Origin: Streptomyces naganishii JCM 4654
Lineage (GTDB): Bacteria > Actinomycetota > Actinomycetes > Streptomycetales > Streptomycetaceae
Length of the DNA: 64,000 nucleotides
Direction: 5' to 3'
Assembly: GCF_014650575.1 (NCBI RefSeq)
Contig: NZ_BMVF01000002.1
Coordinates: forward strand, 62,001 to 126,000
How positions within the stretch are numbered: position 1 is the first letter of the stretch; every line of letters begins with the position of its first letter. The notes under the pieces are model-generated. The model had not been told where the DNA came from, ran no database searches, and worked only from the letters and a program-made list of their open reading frames with translations. Both the position numbers and the translations under genes were made by a program. Shown piece after piece: positions 43,645-52,493 of the stretch.

Positions 43645-43791
43645 GGGCTGAGGTTACTGGCCGGTCCCTGCAGGCCGGTGAACGGGCCGCAGTCCGTTCT
43701 CGGTTACCTGTCAGGTCATCGACCCCGGCGCGTCAGCGTGCCACGATCGTCGACGTACGGCGCCCGACCGACCGGAAGGACACTGGACACC

Positions 43792-44139
43792 ATGCCCGCC
43801 TACGCCATAGCTCACCTGCAAGAGGCCGCTCCGCACCCGGAGATCGCCGAGTACATCGAACGCATCCCCGCCACCTTCGAGCCGTACGGCGGCCGCTTCC
43901 TCGTGCACGCCACGCAGCACGAGGTGAAGGAGGGCAGCTGGCCCGGGCATGTCGTGGTAATCGGCTTCCCCGGGATCGCCGAGGCGCGGGCCTGGTGGGA
44001 CTCACCTGCATACCAGGAGATCGCACCGCTGCGCTCGCGGCACATCGAGGGCGACATCATCCTGGTCGAAGGCGTCCCCGGCGGCTACGACCCGGCTGCC
44101 ACCGCAAAGGCCATGCGGGAGGCCCTGCCTGCCGAGTAG
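43792..44139 (+). CDS. DUF1330 protein
   Basis: The 115-residue ferredoxin-like-fold protein shows YAIAHLQEAAPHPEIAEYIE, YGGRFLVHATQHEVKEGSWP and the C-terminal SPAYQEIAPLRSRH typical of DUF1330. ATG 43792 follows GGAAGGA. It may be a dimeric binding or isomerase-like protein; function is not established. Confidence 0.9.
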   Translation: MPAYAIAHLQEAAPHPEIAEYIERIPATFEPYGGRFLVHATQHEVKEGSWPGHVVVIGFPGIAEARAWWDSPAYQEIAPLRSRHIEGDIILVEGVPGGYDPAATAKAMREALPAE

Positions 44140-44368
44140 CCCTCCGGCTCGGCCGGGTCCGGCGGCAGGCGGCGAACCCTGCTGGGCGGCGCGCAGCTCT
44201 TCGACTCTCGTGCTCAACAGCTCTGCGCGTGGGAGCAGTTCGCTCTTGTTGGCGTCAGCGCCGGCGATCAGTTTCTCGGCCCCGCCCCGCGCTCTGCGCT
44301 CTGCGCTCTGCGCTCTGCAAGACTTACGGACTGGAAGACACGCGGCAATCTCAGTAACCCCTACGAGG
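44140..44368. repeat. Intergenic stretch with a 7-bp tandem repeat
   Basis: The unit GCTCTGC is repeated four times exactly at 44291-44318. The rest has no coding character. It lies between two convergent genes. Confidence 0.75.
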
Positions 44369-44839
44369 TCAGCCGAGGTAGGGCCGCTCACGGTGCTCCA
44401 GGAAGTGGCGGATCCGGAGCCGCTGCGTGTGGTGCATCGGCAGCTGATCGATCTCCTCCGGCTGGACGAACCGCAGCTCCGTAGACTCGTCCGAGATTGC
44501 GAGCCGGCCCCCGACCACGCGGGCGGTGAAGCAGACGTTGAACTGCCTGCGCACCTCACCGTCCGAGTAGGCGATGACGTGACGAGGATCGGTGTACGTG
44601 CCCACGAGCCCGGTGATCACTACGTCCAGCCCGGTTTCTTCCTTCACCTCGCGGACGGCCGTTCCTGGGAGTGAGTCGGTCATCTCCATGCCGCCACCTG
44701 GCAGCGCCCACAGATCGTTGTCCCTGCGGCGTTGAAGGAGTACGCGCCCTTCGTCGTCGGTGACCACGGCGGACGCGGCGACCACCAGGCTGTTCGGCTC
44801 CGGTGCCGCTGGGTCGTCGTAGTACTCGGTTCGCGCCAT
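44369..44839 (-). CDS. NUDIX hydrolase
   Basis: The 156-residue NUDIX protein has the box GGGMEMTDSLPGTAVREVKE followed by ETGL, with the catalytic Glu residues in place. It should hydrolyse a nucleoside diphosphate linked to another moiety; the exact substrate cannot be read. It stands alone, diverging from the small gene pair. Confidence 0.92.
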   Translation of the reverse strand: MARTEYYDDPAAPEPNSLVVAASAVVTDDEGRVLLQRRRDNDLWALPGGGMEMTDSLPGTAVREVKEETGLDVVITGLVGTYTDPRHVIAYSDGEVRRQFNVCFTARVVGGRLAISDESTELRFVQPEEIDQLPMHHTQRLRIRHFLEHRERPYLG

Positions 44840-44899
44840 GGTCACCCTTCTCGAACCGGCGTCGCGGTTTCCCACACCGCGTCGAAGCTGCTGGCGTAG

Positions 44900-45094
44900 G
44901 TGTCGAACATGCCGCCCTTTCCGCTGCGCATCGGCGTCGTCATGGGTGAGGTCGGCGCCCGGGTGCAGATAAGGCCCATCGGTGGCGGCGTCGAATGGGA
45001 TGTCATGCCAGACAACCTGGTGGCACTGACAGCGCGGGAGGAACTGAGCGCCCGCCTTGCCATCAGGAACGGCAACAGCCGGGACGGGCTGTGA
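44900..45094 (+). CDS. Small conserved protein, 64 aa
   Basis: A GTG start gives MSNMPPFPLRIGVVMGEVGA... with RIGVVMGEVGARVQIRPIGG and EWDVMPDNL. Similar short proteins are found beside XRE/DUF397 regulator genes in Streptomyces; this one has no such neighbour. It has a one-base overlap (TGATG) with the next small gene. Confidence 0.6.
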   Translation: MSNMPPFPLRIGVVMGEVGARVQIRPIGGGVEWDVMPDNLVALTAREELSARLAIRNGNSRDGL

Positions 45095-45192
45095 TGCGCG
45101 CCATCGGCCGGTACGCGGGAGTCCTGCTCATCATCGTGATCAGCGGATCCTGTGGCCTGGTGATCGGCGTGGCCCTTGGTATCGGCCAGTAG
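45094..45192 (+). CDS. 32-aa single-span membrane peptide
   Basis: ATG 45094 gives MRAIGRYAGVLLIIVISGSC..., one strongly hydrophobic segment ending at GIGQ. The start overlaps the stop of the preceding gene by one base, which supports coupled translation. It is too short for family assignment. Confidence 0.45.
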   Translation: MRAIGRYAGVLLIIVISGSCGLVIGVALGIGQ

Positions 45193-45340
45193 ACCGGCCG
45201 CCCCGAACGGGGTGCCACCTTCCTTGGCTCCCCCTCCCCGTTCTGGGTCGGCCTTCCATCCCCCGGTCGTCATAGGCCGTGCCTCGGCGACCGATGCGGG
45301 CGCAAGTGCCAGAGCACAGCGACACTCAAGGAGTATTCGC

Positions 45341-45784
45341 ATGACGGCAACGGCCAACGACCAGAAGACCGGTCGCGCGGTGGCTGGTGAGGAACTGTTC
45401 GACAGCCTCACCCACTTCGTGATCGTCCACAACGGGCAGTCCCGCGAACGATCCGAGCGGATCGCGGACCAGGCGGTGGCCTTCGTGGTCACCGCCGCGA
45501 CCGCGACCGTCCCCATGGTCCCGTCCGACGACGTGGACCTCGGTCTGCACGCACTCATCCTGCACACGAAGGAGTACGCCGCGCTCTGTGACCGGTACGC
45601 GGGCCGCTTCCTCCACCACAACCCCATGCCGGGCGGAGGGCCCCGTGACCCGAACGAGGTCGCCGCGTCCGCACACGCGATGAAGGCGGCCGGGTTCATG
45701 GTCTTCGACGACCTCTGGACCGTGGACGGCACGAACCTCGCGCAGTGCGACGCGGACTGCGGCCGTCCGTACGGTCAGGCGTAG
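45341..45784 (+). CDS. Hypothetical protein, 147 aa (glycine-rich-domain-protein-like)
   Basis: ATG 45341 follows AAGGAG by 7 nt. The product is a helical protein containing LHALILHTKEYAALCDRYAG and RFLHHNPMPGG, a pattern I associate with the core of GRDP-like (glycine-rich-domain) proteins, though I am not sure. It ends with a Cys-containing CDADCGRP tail. It is followed 70 bp later by a kinase-like gene on the same strand. Function unknown. Confidence 0.6.
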   Translation: MTATANDQKTGRAVAGEELFDSLTHFVIVHNGQSRERSERIADQAVAFVVTAATATVPMVPSDDVDLGLHALILHTKEYAALCDRYAGRFLHHNPMPGGGPRDPNEVAASAHAMKAAGFMVFDDLWTVDGTNLAQCDADCGRPYGQA

Positions 45785-45854
45785 CGACACGACACCAGCG
45801 ACGCGGCCGGCCTCGATGCGGGGTCGGCCGCACCGCCCGGAAGGAGAACAGACG

Positions 45855-46691
45855 TTGTCCGGGACACCCCCTGAACTGCCGATCGTCGTGCTCGACGCAC
45901 TGATGCCCAAGGCTCAGCGCCTGGTCGTCAATCGTCGAGGCTCGATGGTCTGGGAGGTCGAGAGCCATCGGGGGCGGTACGCCGTGAAGGTCGGCTACCC
46001 GATCGAGGCCACGGCCGACTGGCCCGCACAGCCCTGGACGGCACTCGCCCCCGCGCGCGAAGGGGCCGTGCTGTACCGACTCGGCCTCGATGACTTCGCG
46101 TACGGCGAATGGGAGCTGGGCACCTGGAACTTCCAGCCGTGGCACGAAGGGCCCGACCTGTACGAGCTGTGGAAACCCTGTCGTGAGCCGGACTCTCGTA
46201 CGGAACCTCATACCGGCGCGGCCCTCGGCTGCGTAGAGGCGCTGGCCGAGCTACATGGCAAGGGCTGGGCCCACGGCGACGTGCAGCCCGCACACTTCAT
46301 CATCGGCCCGGATCGTACGCACCTCATCGACCTGGCCTTGGCGCGCGGCGGACACGTCCCCGAGGGGTACGACTTCCCGTTCCGCGGCTGCCTCGTCCAC
46401 TACGAGGCGCCGGAGATCGCGCGCAGCGTGCTCGCGACCGGAGAGGCAGAGCCTACGCAGGAAGCCGACGTCTATGCGCTCGGCGCCTCCCTGCTCATCT
46501 CCGCCACGGGCCGGCGTGCTGTCGAGTACCCGGACGATGCATCGCGCCCCGAGCAGAGAAGGGCAGTGGCAAGCGGCAAGCGTCGGCCCGTGAAGGTGGA
46601 CGGCGAGCTGGGCGAACTGGTCCACGCCATGCTCAGCCCGGCACCCGGAGACAGGCCCACGATCTACGAGGTCGGTAAGGCCCTGAGCTGA
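45855..46691 (+). CDS. Divergent protein-kinase-like protein
   Basis: The 278-residue protein has a protein-kinase fold. YAVKVG has the ATP-binding Lys. The catalytic loop reads HGDVQPAHFI with the Asp kept but the usual Asn replaced by His. The DFG metal motif appears as DLA. An APE-like segment (YEAPEI) and DVYALG are present. It may be active with altered metal handling or act as a small-molecule or peptide kinase. TTG 45855 is chosen because AAGGAG lies 8 nt upstream. It is the last gene before tRNA-Arg. It pairs with the preceding hypothetical gene. Confidence 0.75.
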   Translation: MSGTPPELPIVVLDALMPKAQRLVVNRRGSMVWEVESHRGRYAVKVGYPIEATADWPAQPWTALAPAREGAVLYRLGLDDFAYGEWELGTWNFQPWHEGPDLYELWKPCREPDSRTEPHTGAALGCVEALAELHGKGWAHGDVQPAHFIIGPDRTHLIDLALARGGHVPEGYDFPFRGCLVHYEAPEIARSVLATGEAEPTQEADVYALGASLLISATGRRAVEYPDDASRPEQRRAVASGKRRPVKVDGELGELVHAMLSPAPGDRPTIYEVGKALS

Positions 46692-46913
46692 ACCGTAGAC
46701 CCAGGAACTAGAAGACCGCACCACCCCTCAGCCGGGACAGCATTCCGGGTGGTCCGGTCGCGGAAGCTCTGATCAGTATCCGTGCCGGCGCTGCAGGGTG
46801 ACGGCAACGATTCGGACGACGACAGCGCGGACGGTGTCCCGGTGGCCATCTGACCCGCCCCGTATCGCCCTCGAAGGAGGTTGCCGTCAAAGACTGGCGT
46901 CAAGGCAAAAGCC

Positions 46914-46941
46914 AGAGGCCCCGGATCACTCCGGGGCCTCT
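46914..46941 (-). terminator. Terminator of tRNA-Arg
   Basis: A perfect 12-bp stem AGAGGCCCCGGA/TCCGGGGCCTCT with a 4-base loop, 9 bp beyond the tRNA 3' end on the minus strand, followed by a T-rich run (CTTTTG). Confidence 0.85.
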
Positions 46942-46949
46942 CATCTGTG

Positions 46950-47022
46950 TGCACTCGGCAGGATTCGAACCTGCAACCTTCTGATCCGTAGTCAGATGCT
47001 CTATCCGTTAAGCTACGAGTGC
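46950..47022 (-). tRNA. tRNA-Arg (ACG)
   Basis: The acceptor GCACTCG pairs with CGAGTGC. The anticodon stem TCTGA/TCAGA holds loop CTACGGA, giving ACG, whose A is the target of TadA. T-loop TTCGAAT. The CCA is not encoded. Confidence 0.95.
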
Positions 47023-47176
47023 TTGTTCTGTTTTGTGTCTTCGCTTCTGGTCCTTGCGGGCCGCTCGCGGCGACAGGAAGAACATTACATGACTGCCGCC
47101 GTCATGTGAAATCCATTCCGCACACCCCTTGTGACCTGCGGAAACCTGGTGAGCGGCGGGGAGCTGCCTCGGAAAC

Positions 47177-47210
47177 GCCGAAGCCCCGGTCGGGTGGACC
47201 AGGGCTTCGG
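47177..47210 (-). terminator. Terminator of tRNA-Ser(GCT)
   Basis: GCCGAAGCCCCGGTC pairs with GACCAGGGCTTCGG with one mismatch, downstream of the tRNA on the minus strand. Confidence 0.8.
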
Positions 47211-47220
47211 TGATCGTCAG

Positions 47221-47311
47221 CGGAGGCGGAGGGATTTGAACCCTCGATGGGCTTTAAGGCCCAAACCGCATTAGCAGTGCGGCGCCATAGACCGGACTAG
47301 GCGACGCCTCC
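47221..47311 (-). tRNA. tRNA-Ser (GCT)
   Basis: The acceptor GGAGGCG pairs with CGCCTCC. The anticodon stem CCGCA/TGCGG holds loop CTGCTAA, giving GCT. The variable arm is long, as expected for class II, and the T-loop is TTCAAAT. Confidence 0.95.
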
Positions 47312-47483
47312 AGCACAACCGCTTCACGCGAGCGCGCGAGTGGTGCGTGCAGATGATGACACAGTCGAGCGGGGTGTCACCAATCGGCCTCCACGGTACT
47401 AGGCAGGCGGGGCCCAGGGCAAAGCCCTTGGGGGTGGTGGCGGACGGGCGCAACCTCCGATCGGGACGCGCGTTGGTCCTGGC

Positions 47484-47975
47484 ATGGTGCAGGTCAGCTT
47501 CCCCCTCCTCTCCTCCGCCCCGCGTCGCACTGTGCGGCGGCTGCTGCTCGGCGGCGCCGCCGCGCTGTCCGCGCTCGCGGCCCTGTCCGCCGTGCCCGCC
47601 GCCGCCTCCCCGGGTGCGCCGCCGCCCGTCCGGGACGAGGACCGGCCCGGCGATCACCTCACCGTCACGGTGCGCCACGCGGGAGCCGGCAGGGACGGCA
47701 CGTACGAGCTGTACTGCCGTCCGGCCGGCGGGAGCCATCCGGATGCGCGGGGCGCGTGCGGGGCGCTGGAGCGGAACACGCGCTGGGGGCGGGACACCTT
47801 CGCGCCGGTGCCGGAGGGCAGCGTCTGCACCATGCAGTACGGCGGCCCGGCGACCGCCCACGTCACGGGCACCTGGGCCGGGCGTCCCGTCGACGCGGCG
47901 TACGACCGGAGCGACGGCTGCGAGATCGCCCGCTGGGACCGGCTCGTGCCGCTCCTGCCCGACCTCGGTGGCTGA
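47484..47975 (+). CDS. Subtilisin inhibitor-like (SSI) protein
   Basis: The 163-residue secreted inhibitor has a twin-arginine-like or Sec leader (RRTVRRLLLGGAAALSALAA) ending near AAAS. The mature domain shows the SSI features YELYCRPAGGSHPDARGACG, CTMQYGGPATAHVTG and DGCEIARWDRL, with four cysteines for two disulfides. It should block secreted serine proteases. The reactive-site loop (SVCTMQYGG) follows the family pattern. Confidence 0.88.
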   Translation: MVQVSFPLLSSAPRRTVRRLLLGGAAALSALAALSAVPAAASPGAPPPVRDEDRPGDHLTVTVRHAGAGRDGTYELYCRPAGGSHPDARGACGALERNTRWGRDTFAPVPEGSVCTMQYGGPATAHVTGTWAGRPVDAAYDRSDGCEIARWDRLVPLLPDLGG

Positions 47976-48189
47976 GTGCGAGGGGGAGGGCGTAAAGGTC
48001 TCGGGAAGGTCGTGCGGAGCGGAACCGTACGGTCACAGGTTCGACGTCACTTCCCCGTGCGACCTCCCTCTCATTGGGCGTCGCCGGTGCAACCTCAGCG
48101 CTTAGACTCCCTCGCGTGACACGCCGCGAGCCGGTTGGCAAGATGGCCTCCGCGGTCGGCAAGGTGCGGTAACAGGGAGGAAGCGTCTC

Positions 48190-51100
48190 GTGAGCAGCAG
48201 GCCATCCCGAGGCGCTGCTCGCCTCGCTGCCATACTCGACGCGCTGCCCGACGCCCTGGTGCTGGTCAACGCCAACGGCACGGTCGTCAACGCCAACAGC
48301 ATCGCCCTGGAGGCCTTCGAGACGCCGGGCACCGCACTCGTCGGGCGCGGGCTGCTCGACCTGCTGCCGCAGTTCGACTCCAAGCTGATCCCCGGCTCCA
48401 TGCGCCGCCCCGACCACATCGACCCGCGCGGGCGTACCAAGCCCACCCGGATGACCGCCCGGCGGACCGACGGCACGGAGTTCCCGGTCGAGGTCACGAG
48501 CGCGAATCTGGAGAACGGCCACCAGGCCTACGACGGCTCCGGCTGGAGCGGCGACGAACTGCTGATGCTGGTCGTCCGCGACCTCTCCGGCACCGTCGAC
48601 ACCGAGGCCGAACTCGCCCGCTCGCAGCGCCAGACCGAGATGATCCTGCGCGCCGCCTCCGAGGGCGTGGTCGGCACCGACACCGACGGCCGCATCGTCC
48701 TCGTCAACCCGGCCGCCGCCCAGATACTGGGCTACCGCGCCGGCGAGCTCGGCGGCCGCGAGCTGCACACCCTGGTCCTGCACTCGCGCGGCGACGGCTC
48801 GCCCTTCCCGTACGAGGAGTCGCCGCTCGCCGACACCCTGCGTTCCGGGCGCAAGCACCGGGTGCGCGGGCAGGTGCTGTGGTCCAAGCCCGGGAACAAG
48901 GTGCCGGTCGACCTCACGACCGCCCCGGTGCGCGACGGCGACCAACTCGTCGGCGCCGTGATGACCTTCACCGACCGGCGTCCCTACGACGCCCTCGCCG
49001 AGGAGAAGGCCGAGGCCGCCAAGCGGCACGAGGAGGAGCTCGAGCGCCTCGCCGAGGAGCACGCCTCCGAGCTGACCGCCCTGCGCCAGCAGCACGTCAC
49101 CGAGGTCGAGGAGCTCACCGAGCGGCACGCGGAGGAGCTCGCCGCGAACGAGGAGCGGTACGCCGCGCTCGGCGAGCGCGAGAAGGACCGCTACGAGGCG
49201 CTGGCCGCCCGGCACGAGCAGTTGCTGACCCTCCTGGGCGGTTCACTGCGCGGTCCCCTGGACGAACTGCGCCGCGAGCTGGCCGCCCTCGCCGCCGACG
49301 ACGCCGGGCAGCTGTGGCCCGAGGCCAACCAGGTGCTCCACCACCTCTCCGCCGGCTACTCCCGCATCACCACCCTCATCGACAACGTCCTCGGCTACCA
49401 GCGCCTGGACGTCGGCAGCGAGGAGATCACCCGTACCAAGGTGATGCTCGACGCGGTCGTCGCCGCCGGTGTCGAGGGCGCCGTCGAACTCGTCGGGCCC
49501 GGGCGGGTGCAGTTCGCCGTGCACGCGCCGCCCATCGAGGCCGAGGTCGACCCGCGGCGCCTCGCCACCGCGCTCGCGCACCTCGTCGCCGACGTGGCCG
49601 GGGTCGACGCGACCGGCAACGCGCCGGTGTCGGCGGGCGGTTACATGGACAACACCGTCGTGGTGGCGGCCGCGCAGCGCGGCGAGGTCGTACGGATCGA
49701 GGTGCGCGGGCCGTACGCCGGCGGCGACCCGGTGCACGAGCCGATCGTGCGCGGGATCGTCCGGGCGCACGGCGGTGTGCTGCAGACCCACGAGGTGCCG
49801 GGCATGAGCGGCAGCGCCTACGTGCTCGAGGTGCCGCTCGGCGGGGGCGCCGGGGCCGTGGCGGCGGCCGCGGCCGCCCTGCCCGACCAGGCCCGGGCCG
49901 AGGACGTTCCCGCCCTCGCGGCCGGTTCCGCCGAGGTCGCCGTGTTCGAGCCGGCGCCGGCCGGCGGCGGGCGGCGTCGGGGCCGGCGGGCCTCCACCGA
50001 CGCGTTCCTGGAGGGTGACGGAGAGGCCGGGGCACCCGCCGAGGCCGCATCCGTAGCCCCAGCCACTGCCACTGCCGCGCAGCCCACCGGGCGGCGCAGG
50101 CGGCGGGCGGCCGCGGCCGGGGAGCCCGGCGAGCCCGCACAGGTCTCCCCGCAGGTCCCCGCACCGGTCCCCCCGCAGGTCCCGGCGCAGGGCGCCGAGG
50201 TCTCCGGCGGTGGTACGGGTCGGCGGCGCGGGCGGCCCGCGGAGGACGCGGGCGTGGCCGAGGGCGCCGTACTGACGGCGGCCGAACACGCCGCCGGTAC
50301 GGCCGCGGCCGGCACCGGCCTGGGCGGTACGGTGCCGCCGCAGGGCGTGCCCGCCGGCACCGGACGGCGCGCCCGGCGCGAGACCGGCGAGCCCCACGCC
50401 CTGCCCGCCGCGCTTCCCGCGGCCGCGGCCATGAACGGGCAGCAGGCGGCTCTGGAGGCGCCGGGGGACGCGGTGGCCGCGCAGGCCGCCGGTCAGGCCC
50501 CCGCGCAGCTTCCCGCGAACACCTCACCTCAGCCCACCGGCCGCCGGCGGCGGGCACTGGCCGCGGCGAACGAGCGCGCCGCGGCCCAGGAGGCGGCTCC
50601 CCGTACGGTTTTCGCCCTGCCGCCCGCCGAGGCCGACCGGCCCGAGGGTGGCGTCGATCCGCAGGCCGCCGCCGCGGTCCCCGGCGCTCCGGTCGCTCCC
50701 GCCGCCCCCGCCGCCCCGGTGGGTGACGCGGGCCGGCACGACGCCGTCCCCCACGACCAGGCCGACGACCACACCCCGCCGCAGCCGCACCCCGCGAGCG
50801 CCCCGACGGGACGCCGACGGCGGGCGGCCGCCACGCCGGAGACCGCGCCACCGGCCGCCACGCCGGCACAGGGCGTTCCGGCGCAGGGCACCCCCGTACC
50901 AGGCACCCCCGTACAGGCCGATCCCGCCGGCACGGGACCGGCCGTGCCGGGAACCCACCCGCCCGTGCCCGGCCGGCAGCCCATGCCGGCACAGCCGGCG
51001 CCCGCGCAGGCGCTGCCCGGGCAGATGCCGCCCGCCCAGCACCCCGCCCCGGGCGCGGGTACGCCCGTACCGGCGGCCCCCGCCGGTACGCCGCCCCACG

Positions 51101-52395
51101 GCACCGCCGGGCCCGCGCCCACCCCCGCCACCGGCACCGCCCTTCCGCCCGAGCGGCCCGCCGGGCAGCCCGTCGCGCAGCCGCTGCCAGCCGAGGCCGC
51201 CGCCGCACCGCCCGTGGACCCGAACTCCACGCAGGGCCGTGCGATCAGCGTGCGGACGCTGGGGCAGGGCGTGCCGTTCAGCCGCCAGGCGGCCCAGGTG
51301 CAGGTGCCGCAGCCGCCCACGGCCACCCCGCCCCCGCACGCGACCAACGGTTCCGGCCGCCGCCGCAAGCTGGGCACCCCGCCCGACCCGGCCGCCGGAC
51401 GCCCGCACCCCGCGCCCGCGCAGGCCCCCGCCGGACAGCCCACGCCGGCGCCCGTACCCACGCCCCCGGCGCAGCCCTCCCTCGGCGGCCCCACCGCGCC
51501 CGTCGCACCCGCCGCACCCGCCCGGCCCGCGCCGACGACCGAGGGCGCCGGACGCTCGTACGCCATAGGGGCCCCGGACGAGAACGCGGCCGAGGGTCCC
51601 GAGCCGCTGGACGGCCCCGGCGGTGCCGTGGAGGTCGCGGACACCCCGCGGCCACAGCCGTTGGACGACGAACTGCCGCCGGAGCCGCTGGACAACCCGC
51701 GTCGGCTGCTGGTCTGGCCGGCGCCGGACGTCACCACACAGCAAGCGCTCAGCGACCGCGGCTACCGGCCGGTGATCGTGCACTCGCGCGAGGAGGTCGA
51801 CGCGCAGATCGCGGCCTTCCCCGCCGCGCTCTTCGTCGACCCGCTGACCGGGCCGATCACGCGCACCGCGCTTCAGTCGCTGCGCCAGGCGGCGGTCGCG
51901 GCCGAGGTACCGGTGCTGGTCACGGCCGGGCTCGGGCAGGCGACGCGCGAGGCGGCCTACGGCGCCGACCCCGCCGTACTGCTGAAGGCGCTCGCGCCGC
52001 GTGACAGCGAGCAGCACCCGCCGCGCGTCCTGCTGATCGAGGAGCACGCGGAGATCGCGCTGGCGCTGACGGCGACGCTGGAGCGGCGCGGGATGCAGGT
52101 GGCGCGGGCCGCGAACGACAACGACGCGGTGGCGCTGGCCGGGCAGTTCCGGCCGAACCTGGTCGTGATGGACCTGATGCAGGTGCACCGGCGCCGGGCC
52201 GGGATCCTGGACTGGCTGCGTGCCAACGGGCAGCTCAACCGCACCCCGCTGGTCGTCTACACGGCCGCCGTCGACCAGGCCGACCTGCCGCGGCTGGCGT
52301 CCGGGGAGACGGTGCTGTTCCTCGCCGAGCGCTCGACCAGCCCCGAGGTGCAGGCCCGGATCGTCGACCTGCTCTCCCGCATCGGCACCAACTGA
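48190..52395 (+). CDS. PAS-containing pseudo-histidine kinase with tandem receiver-like domains
   Basis: The 1401-residue cytoplasmic protein starts with two PAS domains (LDALPDALVLVNANGTVVNA near 15, ILRAASEGVVGTDTDGRIVL near 155), followed by a Glu-rich coiled coil (RHEEELERLAEEHASELTAL). Then comes a dimerisation-like segment LTLLGGSLRGPLDELRRELA that lacks the phosphoacceptor His, and a degenerate ATPase domain (VDPRRLATALAHLVADVAGV). Next is a Pro/Ala-rich linker of about 600 residues with six TGRRRR-like motifs. Two receiver-like domains end it; the first lost its acidic cluster, the second keeps VVMDLMQ. GTG 48190 follows GGGAGG. It probably works as a protein-interaction hub rather than a kinase. 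Confidence 0.8.
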   Translation: MSSRPSRGAARLAAILDALPDALVLVNANGTVVNANSIALEAFETPGTALVGRGLLDLLPQFDSKLIPGSMRRPDHIDPRGRTKPTRMTARRTDGTEFPVEVTSANLENGHQAYDGSGWSGDELLMLVVRDLSGTVDTEAELARSQRQTEMILRAASEGVVGTDTDGRIVLVNPAAAQILGYRAGELGGRELHTLVLHSRGDGSPFPYEESPLADTLRSGRKHRVRGQVLWSKPGNKVPVDLTTAPVRDGDQLVGAVMTFTDRRPYDALAEEKAEAAKRHEEELERLAEEHASELTALRQQHVTEVEELTERHAEELAANEERYAALGEREKDRYEALAARHEQLLTLLGGSLRGPLDELRRELAALAADDAGQLWPEANQVLHHLSAGYSRITTLIDNVLGYQRLDVGSEEITRTKVMLDAVVAAGVEGAVELVGPGRVQFAVHAPPIEAEVDPRRLATALAHLVADVAGVDATGNAPVSAGGYMDNTVVVAAAQRGEVVRIEVRGPYAGGDPVHEPIVRGIVRAHGGVLQTHEVPGMSGSAYVLEVPLGGGAGAVAAAAAALPDQARAEDVPALAAGSAEVAVFEPAPAGGGRRRGRRASTDAFLEGDGEAGAPAEAASVAPATATAAQPTGRRRRRAAAAGEPGEPAQVSPQVPAPVPPQVPAQGAEVSGGGTGRRRGRPAEDAGVAEGAVLTAAEHAAGTAAAGTGLGGTVPPQGVPAGTGRRARRETGEPHALPAALPAAAAMNGQQAALEAPGDAVAAQAAGQAPAQLPANTSPQPTGRRRRALAAANERAAAQEAAPRTVFALPPAEADRPEGGVDPQAAAAVPGAPVAPAAPAAPVGDAGRHDAVPHDQADDHTPPQPHPASAPTGRRRRAAATPETAPPAATPAQGVPAQGTPVPGTPVQADPAGTGPAVPGTHPPVPGRQPMPAQPAPAQALPGQMPPAQHPAPGAGTPVPAAPAGTPPHGTAGPAPTPATGTALPPERPAGQPVAQPLPAEAAAAPPVDPNSTQGRAISVRTLGQGVPFSRQAAQVQVPQPPTATPPPHATNGSGRRRKLGTPPDPAAGRPHPAPAQAPAGQPTPAPVPTPPAQPSLGGPTAPVAPAAPARPAPTTEGAGRSYAIGAPDENAAEGPEPLDGPGGAVEVADTPRPQPLDDELPPEPLDNPRRLLVWPAPDVTTQQALSDRGYRPVIVHSREEVDAQIAAFPAALFVDPLTGPITRTALQSLRQAAVAAEVPVLVTAGLGQATREAAYGADPAVLLKALAPRDSEQHPPRVLLIEEHAEIALALTATLERRGMQVARAANDNDAVALAGQFRPNLVVMDLMQVHRRRAGILDWLRANGQLNRTPLVVYTAAVDQADLPRLASGETVLFLAERSTSPEVQARIVDLLSRIGTN

Positions 52396-52493
52396 CCACC
52401 GGCCGACCGGCCGGCCGGGGCGACGAGCGGGAGAGCAGTCGAGGCGTTCCTGCGGCGGTGAGGCCGCCGGGGCCGGTGGTGCCCTGGGCTCCC

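Noticed and set aside
48190..52395. Ordinary hybrid histidine kinase
   Set aside because: The expected H-box His and a canonical N-box are absent, so a plain kinase call would be wrong.
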